Shown: in pieces, positions 54,660 to 63,745 of the stretch
Numbering within the stretch: the stretch's first letter is position 1
Layout: every line of letters begins with the position of its first letter
Source: Desulforhopalus vacuolatus
GTDB lineage: Bacteria > Desulfobacterota > Desulfobulbia > Desulfobulbales > Desulfocapsaceae
Direction: 5' to 3'
NCBI RefSeq assembly: GCF_016918505.1
Contig: NZ_JAFFPZ010000018.1
Coordinates: forward strand, 1-64,000
DNA length: 64,000 nt
Program-made: the position numbers and the translations under genes
The notes under the pieces: generated by a model
Databases searched by the model: none
What the model saw: only the letters and a program-made list of their open reading frames with translations
Told to the model about the DNA's origin: nothing

Positions 54660-55556
54660 ATGAAGCCAGGTAAAAATTCATTGTCAAACTCCAACGCGCA
54701 TATCAGCAACCTGAGCCTTGCCAAGTATCGAATTTGCTGCAGAGCATCTGAAGAAATACCTCTGCCGAAATTTAAAGGTGCTGTCCTTCACGGCGGTTTT
54801 GGCTTTGCCTTAAAGAAAATCTCACCATACTATTACCAGCGTTTCTGCCAAATCCAGTCAGGTCCCAATCCATACTTTTTTTTACCGCCACTGGAAACAA
54901 CCAGTCAATACATCCCCGGCCATGAATTTTCATTTGAGTTGAATCTGATTGGAGATACGGCCAACTACTTCCCCATCTGTCTGGACGCACTTAAATACCT
55001 CGGTGGAGAAATGGGCCTGGGAAAAAGACGGGGAAAATTTTCCGTATTAAGCATTGCCTCAGCAGTACCTCCGCAACAGTCAGGCGGTAGCGGGCAGAAT
55101 GCGTTGCTCACCGGTGAGGCTATTGGCGCTTCCAGAGAATACACAGGCTGCGAGCAGATGCGGTTTCATTTTATAACCCCGTTGCGACTCAAAAACGCAG
55201 ACAGAATCCTTTTAACCCCCCCAACATTCAGCACCTTGTTTGCCAGGATTATCGGTCGACTGAACAGCCTTGGCGTATTTTATGGATACGGACCGGTTAT
55301 TGAACCGAAGTATAAGCAGGAACTGCTCGCCCTGGCACAGGATATCCCTCTTCATCAGGACCACTGCACTCTGCAGGAATTGAACAGATATTCCACCCGT
55401 CAGAAACAGTGGATGAAATTTAGTGGACTGCAGGGGCATATCACATATAACGGAAATTTTGAGCCGTTCTGGCCCTATCTCGTTCTGGGGGAATGGTGCC
55501 ATGTGGGCGGTAAAACCAGCTTTGGTTTTGGTAAATATATTGTAGAACAGGGGTAA
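54660..55556 (+). CDS. cas6: CRISPR pre-crRNA endoribonuclease Cas6 (RAMP)
   Basis: A 298-residue RAMP protein of the Cas6 type that processes CRISPR precursor RNA. Evidence is the N-terminal RAMP segment IPLPKFKGAVLHGGFGFAL, a mid RAMP strand MRFHFITPLRLKN and the C-terminal FSGLQGHITYNGNFEPFWPYLVLGEWCHVGGKTSFGFGKY with the Gly-rich loop. ATG 54660 is preferred over 54630, which would add a hydrophobic extension unlike the family. It is separated from cmr1 by a 690-bp repeat-rich gap, so it may be transcribed apart from the effector genes. Confidence 0.88.
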   Translation: MKPGKNSLSNSNAHISNLSLAKYRICCRASEEIPLPKFKGAVLHGGFGFALKKISPYYYQRFCQIQSGPNPYFFLPPLETTSQYIPGHEFSFELNLIGDTANYFPICLDALKYLGGEMGLGKRRGKFSVLSIASAVPPQQSGGSGQNALLTGEAIGASREYTGCEQMRFHFITPLRLKNADRILLTPPTFSTLFARIIGRLNSLGVFYGYGPVIEPKYKQELLALAQDIPLHQDHCTLQELNRYSTRQKQWMKFSGLQGHITYNGNFEPFWPYLVLGEWCHVGGKTSFGFGKYIVEQG

Positions 55557-55927
55557 TCTTTTTGAAAATACATGGAAAAAACATTTAAGAACAAAGAGTT
55601 AATCAAAATTAAAACGGGAAGGACGGAAGACGGGAAAAAAGAAATACTGTCATGGGAGGTCCCGGTCTGTAAACGGGGTTAAGCCTTTTTCATAACAACC
55701 GGGAGGGAACATGAATGGCAGCGTTAGTATGACCCTGGTCCTCTCCAACGTCAATCTTCTCCAGGCCTGGTTCAAGGTGAAGTTCAATTTGGGCGTCTCA
55801 TCCCACAACGAACGTTTCCACAATGAGATCAATTTTATCATCCTGCTTGTCCCTCGTGATCGCCCAAAAAATGTCCATGTTTTCTTGTGCAAATGGTAAC
55901 AAAACAGGCGGTTTTCCGAATATAAAT

Positions 55928-55972
55928 CCATTTCCACTTTGTATTGGTGAATTTAAAAACAGTTCGGGGCAG
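55928..55972 (+). repeat. Dispersed repeat R1, copy 2
   Basis: CATTTCCACTTTGTATTGGT and the following GAATTTAAAAAC...CGGGGCAG correspond to 27462-27503. Confidence 0.65.
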
Positions 55973-56029
55973 TCAATGTTGACGCAGATATGCTTGTTAC
56001 GGCAATACTTTCCCAAGAGACAGAAGCTG

Positions 56030-56163
56030 ACTGACATCACTGTGAAACAAAGTTGTTAAGGCGAGATACAGGTTTAACCGCAGGCCCGAAAAATGCCTGA
56101 ATTTCAAAACACCTTATGACGTATGTGAGAAACTAATTGGGGTGGATGTCACTTGAATTCAGC
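56030..56163 (+). repeat. Dispersed repeat R3, copy 2
   Basis: Second copy of the repeat at 47938-48083, sharing TGCCTGAATTTCAAAACACC and GTCACTTGAATTCAG. Confidence 0.75.
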
Positions 56164-56246
56164 CTCTCCTTTTCAGAAAGCTGAGTAATTTCGAATATTT
56201 TTTCAGTTTACGCGAATGGTGAGTTATTACATACAAGGAGATGAAA

Positions 56247-57515
56247 ATGTCACGAAAACACCCTCCAATTCCTGCCCCGAATTCCTTTGCAGGAGAGAAA
56301 AAATCTGTCCTGCCGTATCGAATTCAGCTTCTCACACCTGTCATGGGTGGCGGCGTCAAAAGTTTTTGTCCAGATGAAACAAATCCAATTCGAACTCCTT
56401 CCGTCAAAGGACAATTGCGTTTCTGGTGGCGGACAATGCAGCAGGTGAACAGCCCGGAAGAATTGATGCAGCGTGAAGCTGCCATCTGGGGAGGAGCAGT
56501 TACCCTGGATTCTAATGAGGGGAAGGCCTCTTCTGTTATCTTGAACATTACCGAAGTTGATAGTGTCAATAAGAGGCTGGAAAGGGATGAGAAAGGGATG
56601 ATGGACTATAAAAACTTCCCAGGTTATGTCCTTTTTCCCCTGCAGGGACAGAAAGATAAAAACTCCTCTACTTTGATTCCATCCTTTACCTTGATTACAT
56701 CCTGCTCTTTCTCATTGGAAATCCGTTGTCCACAGGAGATGCAAAAGGAGGTTGAGATGAGCGTGAAACTGTGGCTTCTCTTCGGTGGTATTGGCGCGCG
56801 GACAACACGGGGCTGTGGTTCTCTTTACTGTGAAGAGGTGATGAAAGAATTTTCAGACGGAGAGGCAATAGGGCAATTTGTTGAGAAATGTTCTTCTGTC
56901 AACTCTCCTGCCTTCGGTCAATCTCCCGTGCCATTACTGGCACAGGGACGTTTTGCTTTCTCTCCTGGCTATGGCAGTGATCCTGTAAAAATATGGAAAG
57001 AGTATTTGGAAAAGTATAAGAATTTCCGTCAGGATGATGCAAAAGAGAAAAAATTTGGCAGAACGAGCTGGGCAGATGCTGATGGGATTCGACTTCTTAC
57101 AAAGAAATATGACAAGCATTTACCTCACTTTGAAAAGCCATACTTCCCCCGAGCCGCTTATGGTTTGCCTGTTCTGTATAAATTCAAGGACAACAAGGGG
57201 GATCCAGAGGGGACTTTTGAGGTGCGTCCTGTTGGCGGGAAAACGCGCACGCGCTGGCCATCTCCCGTGATACTCAAAATTATTAGATTGAGTGGAGATA
57301 ATTATATAAACGTCTGCCTGTTGCTCAACAGTACAATCCCAGATCTGGAACTGTTTCAGAATCAATCTTTACATTCAGCAATTCCACAGGATGCACACCC
57401 GAGAAACTGGTGCAATCACAGGTTGCAGAAGGGTGCAAAAAAAGAGCGGGAAAGAGGTGAAAACCCCTATGATGCCCTCTTTAAGGCACTCGGAGTAAAG
57501 GAGGCCAAATCATGA
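56247..57515 (+). CDS. cmr1: Type III-B RAMP protein Cmr1
   Basis: A 422-residue subunit that caps the 3' side of the Cmr effector complex near the crRNA end and helps target capture. Its N-terminus YRIQLLTPVMGGGV and IRTPSVKGQLRFWWR are classic Cmr1 motifs; GGIGARTTRGCGSL is the Gly-rich RAMP loop. AAGGAG lies 6 bp before ATG 56247 (ATG 56241 is too close). Its end overlaps cmr2 (ATGA). Lengths and order (1-2-3-4-5-6) match a complete III-B operon. Confidence 0.92.
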   Translation: MSRKHPPIPAPNSFAGEKKSVLPYRIQLLTPVMGGGVKSFCPDETNPIRTPSVKGQLRFWWRTMQQVNSPEELMQREAAIWGGAVTLDSNEGKASSVILNITEVDSVNKRLERDEKGMMDYKNFPGYVLFPLQGQKDKNSSTLIPSFTLITSCSFSLEIRCPQEMQKEVEMSVKLWLLFGGIGARTTRGCGSLYCEEVMKEFSDGEAIGQFVEKCSSVNSPAFGQSPVPLLAQGRFAFSPGYGSDPVKIWKEYLEKYKNFRQDDAKEKKFGRTSWADADGIRLLTKKYDKHLPHFEKPYFPRAAYGLPVLYKFKDNKGDPEGTFEVRPVGGKTRTRWPSPVILKIIRLSGDNYINVCLLLNSTIPDLELFQNQSLHSAIPQDAHPRNWCNHRLQKGAKKERERGENPYDALFKALGVKEAKS

Positions 57516-59320
57516 GAGAAAAACAACAGTATCTGCTCTCCATTTCCGTTGGTCCAGTGCAGGAGTTTATTGCCTCCGCCCGTAAACTTCGCGACCTCTG
57601 GTATGGCTCCTGGCTCCTTTCAGAACTCTCCAAGGCCGTGGCGAAATACCTTTCCGACGCAGGTTGTGATCTTATTTTTCCAGGAATTGAGGACAAGGGT
57701 AAGCTGGAACCAAAATCCGAACTCAATACCGCCAATAAGATTCTTGCCAGAACAGGGGAAGTGAATGAGGGTGAAATACGGTCTCTGGTTGAAGAGGCAC
57801 GAAAAGCCTTTGATGACTGCTGGAAGAGCATGGCACGGAGTGCGCTAAATGCCATTCCCAGGAAGGATCAGCAGAATATCAACAGAGAGCTTTTCGAAAA
57901 ACAGCTTGATGATTTCGGGGAGTTTTTTGCTGCCTGGACTCCCCTGAAAGATAATTATTCAGACTCGCTGGAACGTTGTGAGCGGTTACTTGCCGGAAGG
58001 AAGGCCTTGCGTGAATTTTCAGCAGCACCCTGGAATGGTGCGGGAATACCCAAATCCAGCCTGGATGGAATCAGAGAATCGGTACTCAGAGGAGATCAAT
58101 CCCAATCTTATCTGTTTAAAAAGGGGGAACATCTTGATGCCATGGGATTGATCAAGCGGTTCGGCCCCGTAAGAGAAGATTCCCCCCATTTCGATAATTT
58201 TGCTCAGCTGGCGGTGGAACCGCTGCTGGACAGACTGGCAGAACTGGCTGTTTCAGATCCCTCCACAGCTGCGATTATCTCTTCTCTCCCTTCGGCAGAG
58301 AGGCTGTATCCTTTTGGCGGAGCACCTGTGAAGTCACCCCAAAAGAAACAAAAACTGCCCCTTTCTGAGAACTTCCCGACAGAATTACTGCTCCCTCTCT
58401 CCTTCGCTGAGGAGTCTGGGCAGCACAGAGATAACGTGGAGGGGGTGGTCTGGGAGAGGCTGAAGAGGGATATACAGCAGTTGCACCGGAAAGCTGGAGA
58501 GCCTGGGCCCTATGTATGCCTGCTGGTTGGGGATGGCGACAATATGGGGCAGACTTTGAGTAAAATGAAAGAGGTGAACCACCATCGGCAATTTTCTGTA
58601 GAACTTGATCGTTTTGCCGGGGAGGTTAGAAACGTTTTTGCACAGTTTTCCGGCAAGGTGGTCTACAGCGGGGGAGATGATGTGATGGGATACACACCTC
58701 TCCATACAATGCTTTCCTGTGCGGAAGAAATTAACAGGTCTTTCCATAAGGTGATGAAAGCTGCCTGTGCCGGAACAGAAATTAAAAGTCCGCCTACCTT
58801 TTCATTGGGGGTGGCAATAGTTCATGTCAAAAACCCCATGGATCAATCCTTTTTGCTTGCTCGACAGGCAGAGACCCTGGCAAAGCAGCAGGGAAGAAAC
58901 AGGCTGGCAATCATCCAGTCAAAACGGAATGGTTCTGATATTCAACTGTGTGGCCTCTGGCGGGTGGAAAACACTCTTAAACCATTCGTGACAAGGATGA
59001 ATGAGTGGGTGCAGCGTTATCGGAACGGGGCCCTCAGTTCTCGACTTGCATATCAACTCAGGGCCCTGGTGGCAGAATGTGGTGATGAACTGAGATGGAA
59101 GTGCGGTGAAGCGGACAATTGTTATCCTGATTCACCTGCGGCCCTCGAGGCAATTCGCCTTATTTGCCATAAAGATTTTGAGTCCAGTTCCTTGACGGCG
59201 CAGGGTGCCGCAGAGTTGCTGTCTGGTCATACAAGCCTCTATCATCTCGCCAGTGAACTGGTCGTCGCGCATCAACTGGCAGGGGCAGAGTTGTGTGGAA
59301 TTGAGAAAGGAGAATCCTGA
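57512..59320 (+). CDS. cmr2: Cas10/Cmr2, type III-B signature protein, GGDD cyclase, no HD domain
   Basis: A 602-residue Cas10. It begins directly with the palm-like segment SISVGPVQEFIASARKLRDLWYGSWLLSEL, without the N-terminal HD nuclease domain of longer Cmr2 proteins (about 850-870 residues). The second palm domain has the intact cyclase motif VYSGGDDVMGY near residues 386-391 and, before it, LVGDGDNMG. So target RNA binding should trigger cyclic oligoadenylate synthesis but not HD DNA cleavage. That requires a ring-nucleotide-activated effector; none is recognised inside the window, unless the truncated membrane gene at 63746 is one. It overlaps cmr1 by 4 bp and cmr3 by 1 bp. Confidence 0.93.
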   Translation: MREKQQYLLSISVGPVQEFIASARKLRDLWYGSWLLSELSKAVAKYLSDAGCDLIFPGIEDKGKLEPKSELNTANKILARTGEVNEGEIRSLVEEARKAFDDCWKSMARSALNAIPRKDQQNINRELFEKQLDDFGEFFAAWTPLKDNYSDSLERCERLLAGRKALREFSAAPWNGAGIPKSSLDGIRESVLRGDQSQSYLFKKGEHLDAMGLIKRFGPVREDSPHFDNFAQLAVEPLLDRLAELAVSDPSTAAIISSLPSAERLYPFGGAPVKSPQKKQKLPLSENFPTELLLPLSFAEESGQHRDNVEGVVWERLKRDIQQLHRKAGEPGPYVCLLVGDGDNMGQTLSKMKEVNHHRQFSVELDRFAGEVRNVFAQFSGKVVYSGGDDVMGYTPLHTMLSCAEEINRSFHKVMKAACAGTEIKSPPTFSLGVAIVHVKNPMDQSFLLARQAETLAKQQGRNRLAIIQSKRNGSDIQLCGLWRVENTLKPFVTRMNEWVQRYRNGALSSRLAYQLRALVAECGDELRWKCGEADNCYPDSPAALEAIRLICHKDFESSSLTAQGAAELLSGHTSLYHLASELVVAHQLAGAELCGIEKGES

Positions 59321-60510
59321 TGAAGAATAATATCTATATCGTACACTCTGAAGAAGCACTGGTCTTTCGTGACGGCCGTCCATTTGGCAACGATGCCCAG
59401 GTGCATGGAGGATTGCTGCGCTGGCCGCATCCCGGCACTGTTCTGGGCATGTTTCGCAGTCGTATCGGGCTTTCCCGCGACATGAATTTTTTTACAGGAG
59501 AAAAGAGAAAACAGAATATTGAGCAGATAAAAAAGATAGGAATGCTGCGAATGATTCCAATGTGGCAGTCAGAAAGAGCGGAGGTCTGGAAGCCTCTTTT
59601 CCCGGCACCGGCTGATGTGATTATCACAGAGGCGAAGGAACAGAGTGAACATAAATCATTCTCTCTTCATCCCCTGCATTATGAATCCCCTCGTAATGGA
59701 GAAGGGGTGAATCTACCTTGGAGTAATTGGCTCCTGCCAATTTCCACAGTGAGGGAAAAACCGGCGAAAGAGGCCCCGGACCTCTGGTATTGGGGGCCTT
59801 TTAAACGATGGTTGGAGGAAGGTTCTTTTTCACAGTCACTTACAGACAAAGAGTTGGGTACTGATTGGCCTGTGGAGGAGTTTCGTCTCCACACTGCAGT
59901 TAATAATGATACCGGGACAGTGCTTGAAGGACAGCTCTTTTCCTCACGAGGTATCCGTCTGGGGGTGAAATCCGGGAAAGACCAGCTGCCTGGGCGTTAT
60001 GGCATAGGTGTGGAGCTCACTGGAATGGAGGAAGATGACAGCCCGCAAGGTTCTTATTTTCTCGGTGGTGACCGTAAGATTGCCCATATTGAGAGCGTTG
60101 CGGAGCTTTTGCCCCCATGCCCGTCCTTTATTACGCCTTCTCGTTATCTTCGATTGATTCTTGTTACTGCGGGAAATTTTGCTTCCTGGGCACCTTCCTG
60201 GCTTCATCCCGATGATGGCGGGCGGGAAATTGCATGGAAGACACTCCCAGGCAGTGATATCGATTTACGCCTGGTTTCTGCTTCTCTTCCCCGCTGGCAG
60301 GCGGTCAGTGGTTGGGACATGGAGACTCGCGGACCGAAGGCCACAGCCAGGCTGGTTCCGGCAGGAAGTGTTTATCTCATCGAGTTAAAAGATCCGCAGC
60401 AGGCACCCGAACTGGCCGCAAAGTTGTGGGGGAAAAATATTGCAATGACGGAAACTGCAGATGGGTACGGCTGTATCTGTATTGGCAAACAATCTATAGA
60501 AGGAGAATAA
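59320..60510 (+). CDS. cmr3: Type III-B RAMP protein Cmr3
   Basis: A 396-residue Cas5-like subunit that binds the crRNA 5' tag next to Cmr2. The N-terminus IVHSEEALVFRDGRPFGNDAQVHGGLLRWPHPGTVLGMFRSRIG is typical of Cmr3 (R-D-G-R-P-F). A Gly-rich stretch (YGIGVEL) and C-terminal TETADGYGCICIG fit the family. The start overlaps the cmr2 stop (TGATG). Confidence 0.9.
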   Translation: MKNNIYIVHSEEALVFRDGRPFGNDAQVHGGLLRWPHPGTVLGMFRSRIGLSRDMNFFTGEKRKQNIEQIKKIGMLRMIPMWQSERAEVWKPLFPAPADVIITEAKEQSEHKSFSLHPLHYESPRNGEGVNLPWSNWLLPISTVREKPAKEAPDLWYWGPFKRWLEEGSFSQSLTDKELGTDWPVEEFRLHTAVNNDTGTVLEGQLFSSRGIRLGVKSGKDQLPGRYGIGVELTGMEEDDSPQGSYFLGGDRKIAHIESVAELLPPCPSFITPSRYLRLILVTAGNFASWAPSWLHPDDGGREIAWKTLPGSDIDLRLVSASLPRWQAVSGWDMETRGPKATARLVPAGSVYLIELKDPQQAPELAAKLWGKNIAMTETADGYGCICIGKQSIEGE

Positions 60511-60513
60511 ATC

Positions 60514-61422
60514 ATGAAGATGCAGCTCTATTTTATGCAAACCCGGTCAGGTCTCCATTGTGGCGTTGGGCAGGGGCTTTCTGATATCGATCTGCCAGTG
60601 GCGAAGCACAGCCTTACCGGCCATCCGCTTGTTCCTGGAACATCTATAAAGGGTGTGCTGCGAGATTATTTTGAGGAGACTGAAGAGCAGGAAAAATTTG
60701 CTGCAGCCTTTGGCGGAATGCAAAAGGGAAAAAGTGATTTTGCTTCGGCCCTCTCTTTTACTGACTGCCAGCTGATCTGTCTCCCGGTACGATCCTATTT
60801 CGGTACCTATGCACATGCCGCTTCCCCGCAGACTTTACGACTTCTCAAGGAGGAAATGACACGGGGAGGGTATGAAAACCTTCCTGAAATTCCCCGCTTT
60901 GCTCATCCTCAGGACACAACTGAGTACCATTCGGCGGTGCCAAAGGATTCAAGGCTTCGGCGGGCTGGGGGAAAACAGCTTCTGTTGGAAGAACTTGACC
61001 TGTTAGTTGATACAGAATTTCAGAAAAATGCGGACGAGTGGGCAGCTCTCCTCGCAGAAGAACTCTGCCCGAATGATGCAGAAGGACAGAGCTTTTTCCA
61101 TGAAGGATTTGTGGTTGTCGATAATGATGTCCTTAATTTTTTGTGTGAAACGAGCCTGCCGGTTTCTGCACATAATAAAATCGGTGAAAATGGAGTCGTG
61201 GAGGATGGGGCCCTCTGGTATGAGGAGTATGTTCCTGCCGAGACGCTTTTTCTCGGAGCTGTTTACGGTGAAAATGGCAGGGGCGAAAAGCATCACAATC
61301 TCTCTGCCGGGGCCTTGCTCGACCTGGTTTGCTCCACACCACTCTCCTTGCAGGTAGGGGGCAATGCGACCACAGGCAGAGGTCTGGTTTCCATGATCTT
61401 TTCTCAGAGGAGGGCAGAATGA
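60514..61422 (+). CDS. cmr4: Type III-B backbone RNase Cmr4 (Cas7)
   Basis: A 302-residue backbone subunit that cuts target RNA at 6-nt steps. The N-terminal part SGLHCGVGQGLSDIDLPVAKHSLTGHPLVPGTSIKGVLRD follows the Cmr4 pattern; the Asp in DIDLPV aligns with the catalytic Asp of the family. LQVGGNATTGRGLV near the end is the RAMP Gly-rich loop. So target-RNA cleavage is likely retained. cmr5 starts within its last codons (ATGA). Confidence 0.92.
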   Translation: MKMQLYFMQTRSGLHCGVGQGLSDIDLPVAKHSLTGHPLVPGTSIKGVLRDYFEETEEQEKFAAAFGGMQKGKSDFASALSFTDCQLICLPVRSYFGTYAHAASPQTLRLLKEEMTRGGYENLPEIPRFAHPQDTTEYHSAVPKDSRLRRAGGKQLLLEELDLLVDTEFQKNADEWAALLAEELCPNDAEGQSFFHEGFVVVDNDVLNFLCETSLPVSAHNKIGENGVVEDGALWYEEYVPAETLFLGAVYGENGRGEKHHNLSAGALLDLVCSTPLSLQVGGNATTGRGLVSMIFSQRRAE

Positions 61423-61802
61423 AAAGTAAAAGCCAGCGCTACTCGGAAGTTGTGCTGCCCAATGTGCGGGAAGCGGCAGAGGGGGAATGGGCGGATAAAT
61501 ATAAATCCCTCTCCAAAAAGGCCGGGAGCCTGGTCCGGAACTCCGGTCTGATACAAACTCTTGCCTTTTTTAAATCCAAAACAAAAGAAAAGCAGCACGC
61601 CATACTGCTGAGGCATCTGCAGGATGAATTGCAAAAGCTCTCCATTCTCAAAGGGCAGGGTGATGATCTCCTGTATAAGCAGGTTCAGGAAGCTTCTCTC
61701 CCGCAATACATGGTGCTTACCCGGGAGACTCTCCACTTGCTGAACTGGCATAAAAGGTTTGCCGACACCCTTATATCAAAAGAGAAAGGGGGCCAGCCGT
61801 GA
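61419..61802 (+). CDS. cmr5: Type III-B small subunit Cmr5 (Cas11)
   Basis: A 127-residue all-helical small subunit that lines the target channel. The sequence is Lys-rich, with SLSKKAGSLVRNSGLIQTLAFFKSKTKEK, matching Cmr5 (GLxQTLAFxKSK). ATG 61419 overlaps the cmr4 stop; its end overlaps the cmr6 GTG start by 4 bp. Confidence 0.9.
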   Translation: MKSKSQRYSEVVLPNVREAAEGEWADKYKSLSKKAGSLVRNSGLIQTLAFFKSKTKEKQHAILLRHLQDELQKLSILKGQGDDLLYKQVQEASLPQYMVLTRETLHLLNWHKRFADTLISKEKGGQP

Positions 61803-63202
61803 TCTCTTCAGTACGTAAGGCCGTACAATGTTTTCCAGGTGCGAACACATCGAGTCAATCGACGGAAAATCTCTCTCTGCTTTTTAATAAGCTCTGTTTT
61901 GGAATTGATGAAAGGAGAGAAACGGGAGAAAAGAGAGAAACTGCTTGTAAGGAGGCGGTACTTACCTCTTTGGAAAAAGGGCTCAGCAAGAACACCTTTT
62001 CGTTATATAAACACAGCTTTGCACTGCGAAGAAAGGAGCTGGAGGACAATCCTGCAGTCGTCTGTTTTGAACTGCGGTTGACCAGCCCCCTGGTCGTGGG
62101 AATGGGCGATCAGAATATTCACGAGTTTGGTATCACCCTGCAATATCCCTGGGGGACGCCTCTGATTCCGGGAAGTGCAGTGAAGGGAGCTCTCTCTTCC
62201 TTTGCCCACCGCAATGGCGATACTGATTGGCAAAAAAGCGCCCTTGCCGCAGATGGGGTCGCGGGAAAAAACTCTCGTGTCATGTTTGGTGGAGGTGATG
62301 AAGAGGGGCGGGCCAACGGTGGTTTTCTGGATTTTCTGGATGCCTGGTGGGTTCCGAAAACGACCAGTCCTTTCAAACGGGATATTATCACGGTTCATAA
62401 TGGCCCCTATTATCGAGGCGAGGACGGTGCCTGGCCTGATGGAATCGAATCGCCAATACCAAACGGATTTATTGTTGTTGCTCCGGAAGAGTGTTTTTTC
62501 TTCTCAATTCGAGGGGAAAAAGGATGGCGGGAACTGGCGAAAAAAATGCTGGTGAAACTTGGCGCGGAGTGTGGTTTTGGCGCAAAAACCAGAGTTGGTT
62601 ATGGTCGTTTTAAGTATAAATATACTTCTCATGAAGTTGCAGTACGCATTAAGGCAATGAAGGCAGATGAATTGAAAGCTTTTCTCGAAGAAAAAAATGG
62701 CTTCCCGAGTGATCAGCAGGATGCTTTTACAGAAAAGGCGCAGGAGCTGCCTTATGAGAAAAGACTGGATGAGCTGTTTCATCGTTATTGCCCGGTCAAG
62801 GCTTTTCTCGGAAGATTAGAGGAGGCATCCGTTTCCAGCTGGCAAGATGTCTCAACAATCTACAAGCAGTTAAAAAAAAGATTACGGACAGAGGTGGATA
62901 CCAGAGATCCTCTTGTGCAACAAATTTTTGCTCTGTGTGAACCTCTTGCCGGGGAACAGCAGAGAAAAGATCGTGAAATGTGGCTCTGGAAGTATGCACC
63001 TGCAGCTGTCGATTATCTTACCGGAAGATCTACAGATGAGATCTGCAATTTTTTACTGGAGTATAACCAGGCATACCCACCATTGGCAGATTTTGCTGAG
63101 GCTATCAAGTCCCTTGAAGCAGATGGGAAAAGTGAAAAGGAGATGCTTGAATATTGGGAGATGGGAATGGATGAATTGAATCTGGAAGTGAACAAGAAAT
63201 GA
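61799..63202 (+). CDS. cmr6: Type III-B RAMP protein Cmr6, with long C-terminal extension
   Basis: A 467-residue Cas7-like subunit at the 3' end of the backbone. Core Cmr6 motifs are FELRLTSPLVVGMGDQNIHEFGITLQYPWGTPLIPGSAVKGALSSFA, FLDAWWVP, DIITVHNGPYY and GFGAKTRVGYGRF, ending near residue 280. About 185 further residues, helical and charged, follow; many Cmr6 proteins stop soon after the Gly-rich loop. The start is GTG 61799, overlapping the cmr5 stop (GTGA). The extension has no recognised motif. Confidence 0.88.
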   Translation: MISSVRKAVQCFPGANTSSQSTENLSLLFNKLCFGIDERRETGEKRETACKEAVLTSLEKGLSKNTFSLYKHSFALRRKELEDNPAVVCFELRLTSPLVVGMGDQNIHEFGITLQYPWGTPLIPGSAVKGALSSFAHRNGDTDWQKSALAADGVAGKNSRVMFGGGDEEGRANGGFLDFLDAWWVPKTTSPFKRDIITVHNGPYYRGEDGAWPDGIESPIPNGFIVVAPEECFFFSIRGEKGWRELAKKMLVKLGAECGFGAKTRVGYGRFKYKYTSHEVAVRIKAMKADELKAFLEEKNGFPSDQQDAFTEKAQELPYEKRLDELFHRYCPVKAFLGRLEEASVSSWQDVSTIYKQLKKRLRTEVDTRDPLVQQIFALCEPLAGEQQRKDREMWLWKYAPAAVDYLTGRSTDEICNFLLEYNQAYPPLADFAEAIKSLEADGKSEKEMLEYWEMGMDELNLEVNKK

Positions 63203-63360
63203 AATAACAGGAATCCTGCCTTTCTCGAAGGTTTGAAATTAGCATTACTAGAGTTTGACACAATCGAGGGAAGGGTGAAAAAACTTTGTAATTATGTGCA
63301 ATATGGGGATGAATTAATTTTAAAGTAGAGGAAAGGTCTGGTTGAGGGGGCACTTCGTGA

Positions 63361-63711
63361 CAGACTGGAAATTGGCAACATCCAGATAAATCGTCCAAGG
63401 CCATCCAGGATCTGTTTGGCTCTGCGATATTTGACAGGAGCTTAGCCGCCCTCCCTATGTGTCAGGATACTTGCAAAGAATCGCCTACGGTTGGAATGAT
63501 CTTCAGCAATCTATGGGTGGGGATGTCTATGATCTGGTAGACTTTGGTTACGCCTGGCTGGCAATGGCCTTCTCCTGCCGATTTGCGAGACTATATCAAT
63601 GGTTTGCCGCTGGATGATGAGGAAAAGGAACTCCTGTTGGCTGAATTGGATGAAAAGATATCACTCCTGGTGAAGCAAAATAAAAAACAGAAGAAACATC
63701 TGCTGAATTAA
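63361..63711 (+). pseudogene. Decayed or amber-interrupted small gene after cmr6
   Basis: One frame is open from 63361 to TAA 63709-63711 apart from a single TAG at 63538-63540. The part after it is strongly protein-like (SPADLRDYINGLPLDDEEKE and a Lys-rich end). An overlapping frame upstream (RPPYVSGYLQRIAYGW then VYDLVDFGYAW) could instead be the true N-terminal half, joined by a frameshift near 63560. No good start or ribosome site is seen. I recognise no family; a broken accessory gene is the simplest reading. Confidence 0.4.
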
Positions 63712-63745
63712 CCAAACTTTAATTGATACTGAGGGGTAAAATGCT

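Larger units (their letters stand above)
55557..56246. other. Repeat-rich gap between cas6 and cmr1
   Basis: No gene and no CRISPR-type direct repeats at regular spacing. It contains R1 (55928-55972), a short R2-like piece (about 55850-55880) and R3 (56030-56163), plus GACGGAAGACGGGAAAA at about 55622. An AAGGAG site ends it at 56240, before cmr1. Confidence 0.65.

Noticed and set aside
55557-56246. CRISPR array next to cas6
   Set aside because: No regularly spaced direct repeats; the repeats present are long, diverged and dispersed. The same holds for 63203-63745.
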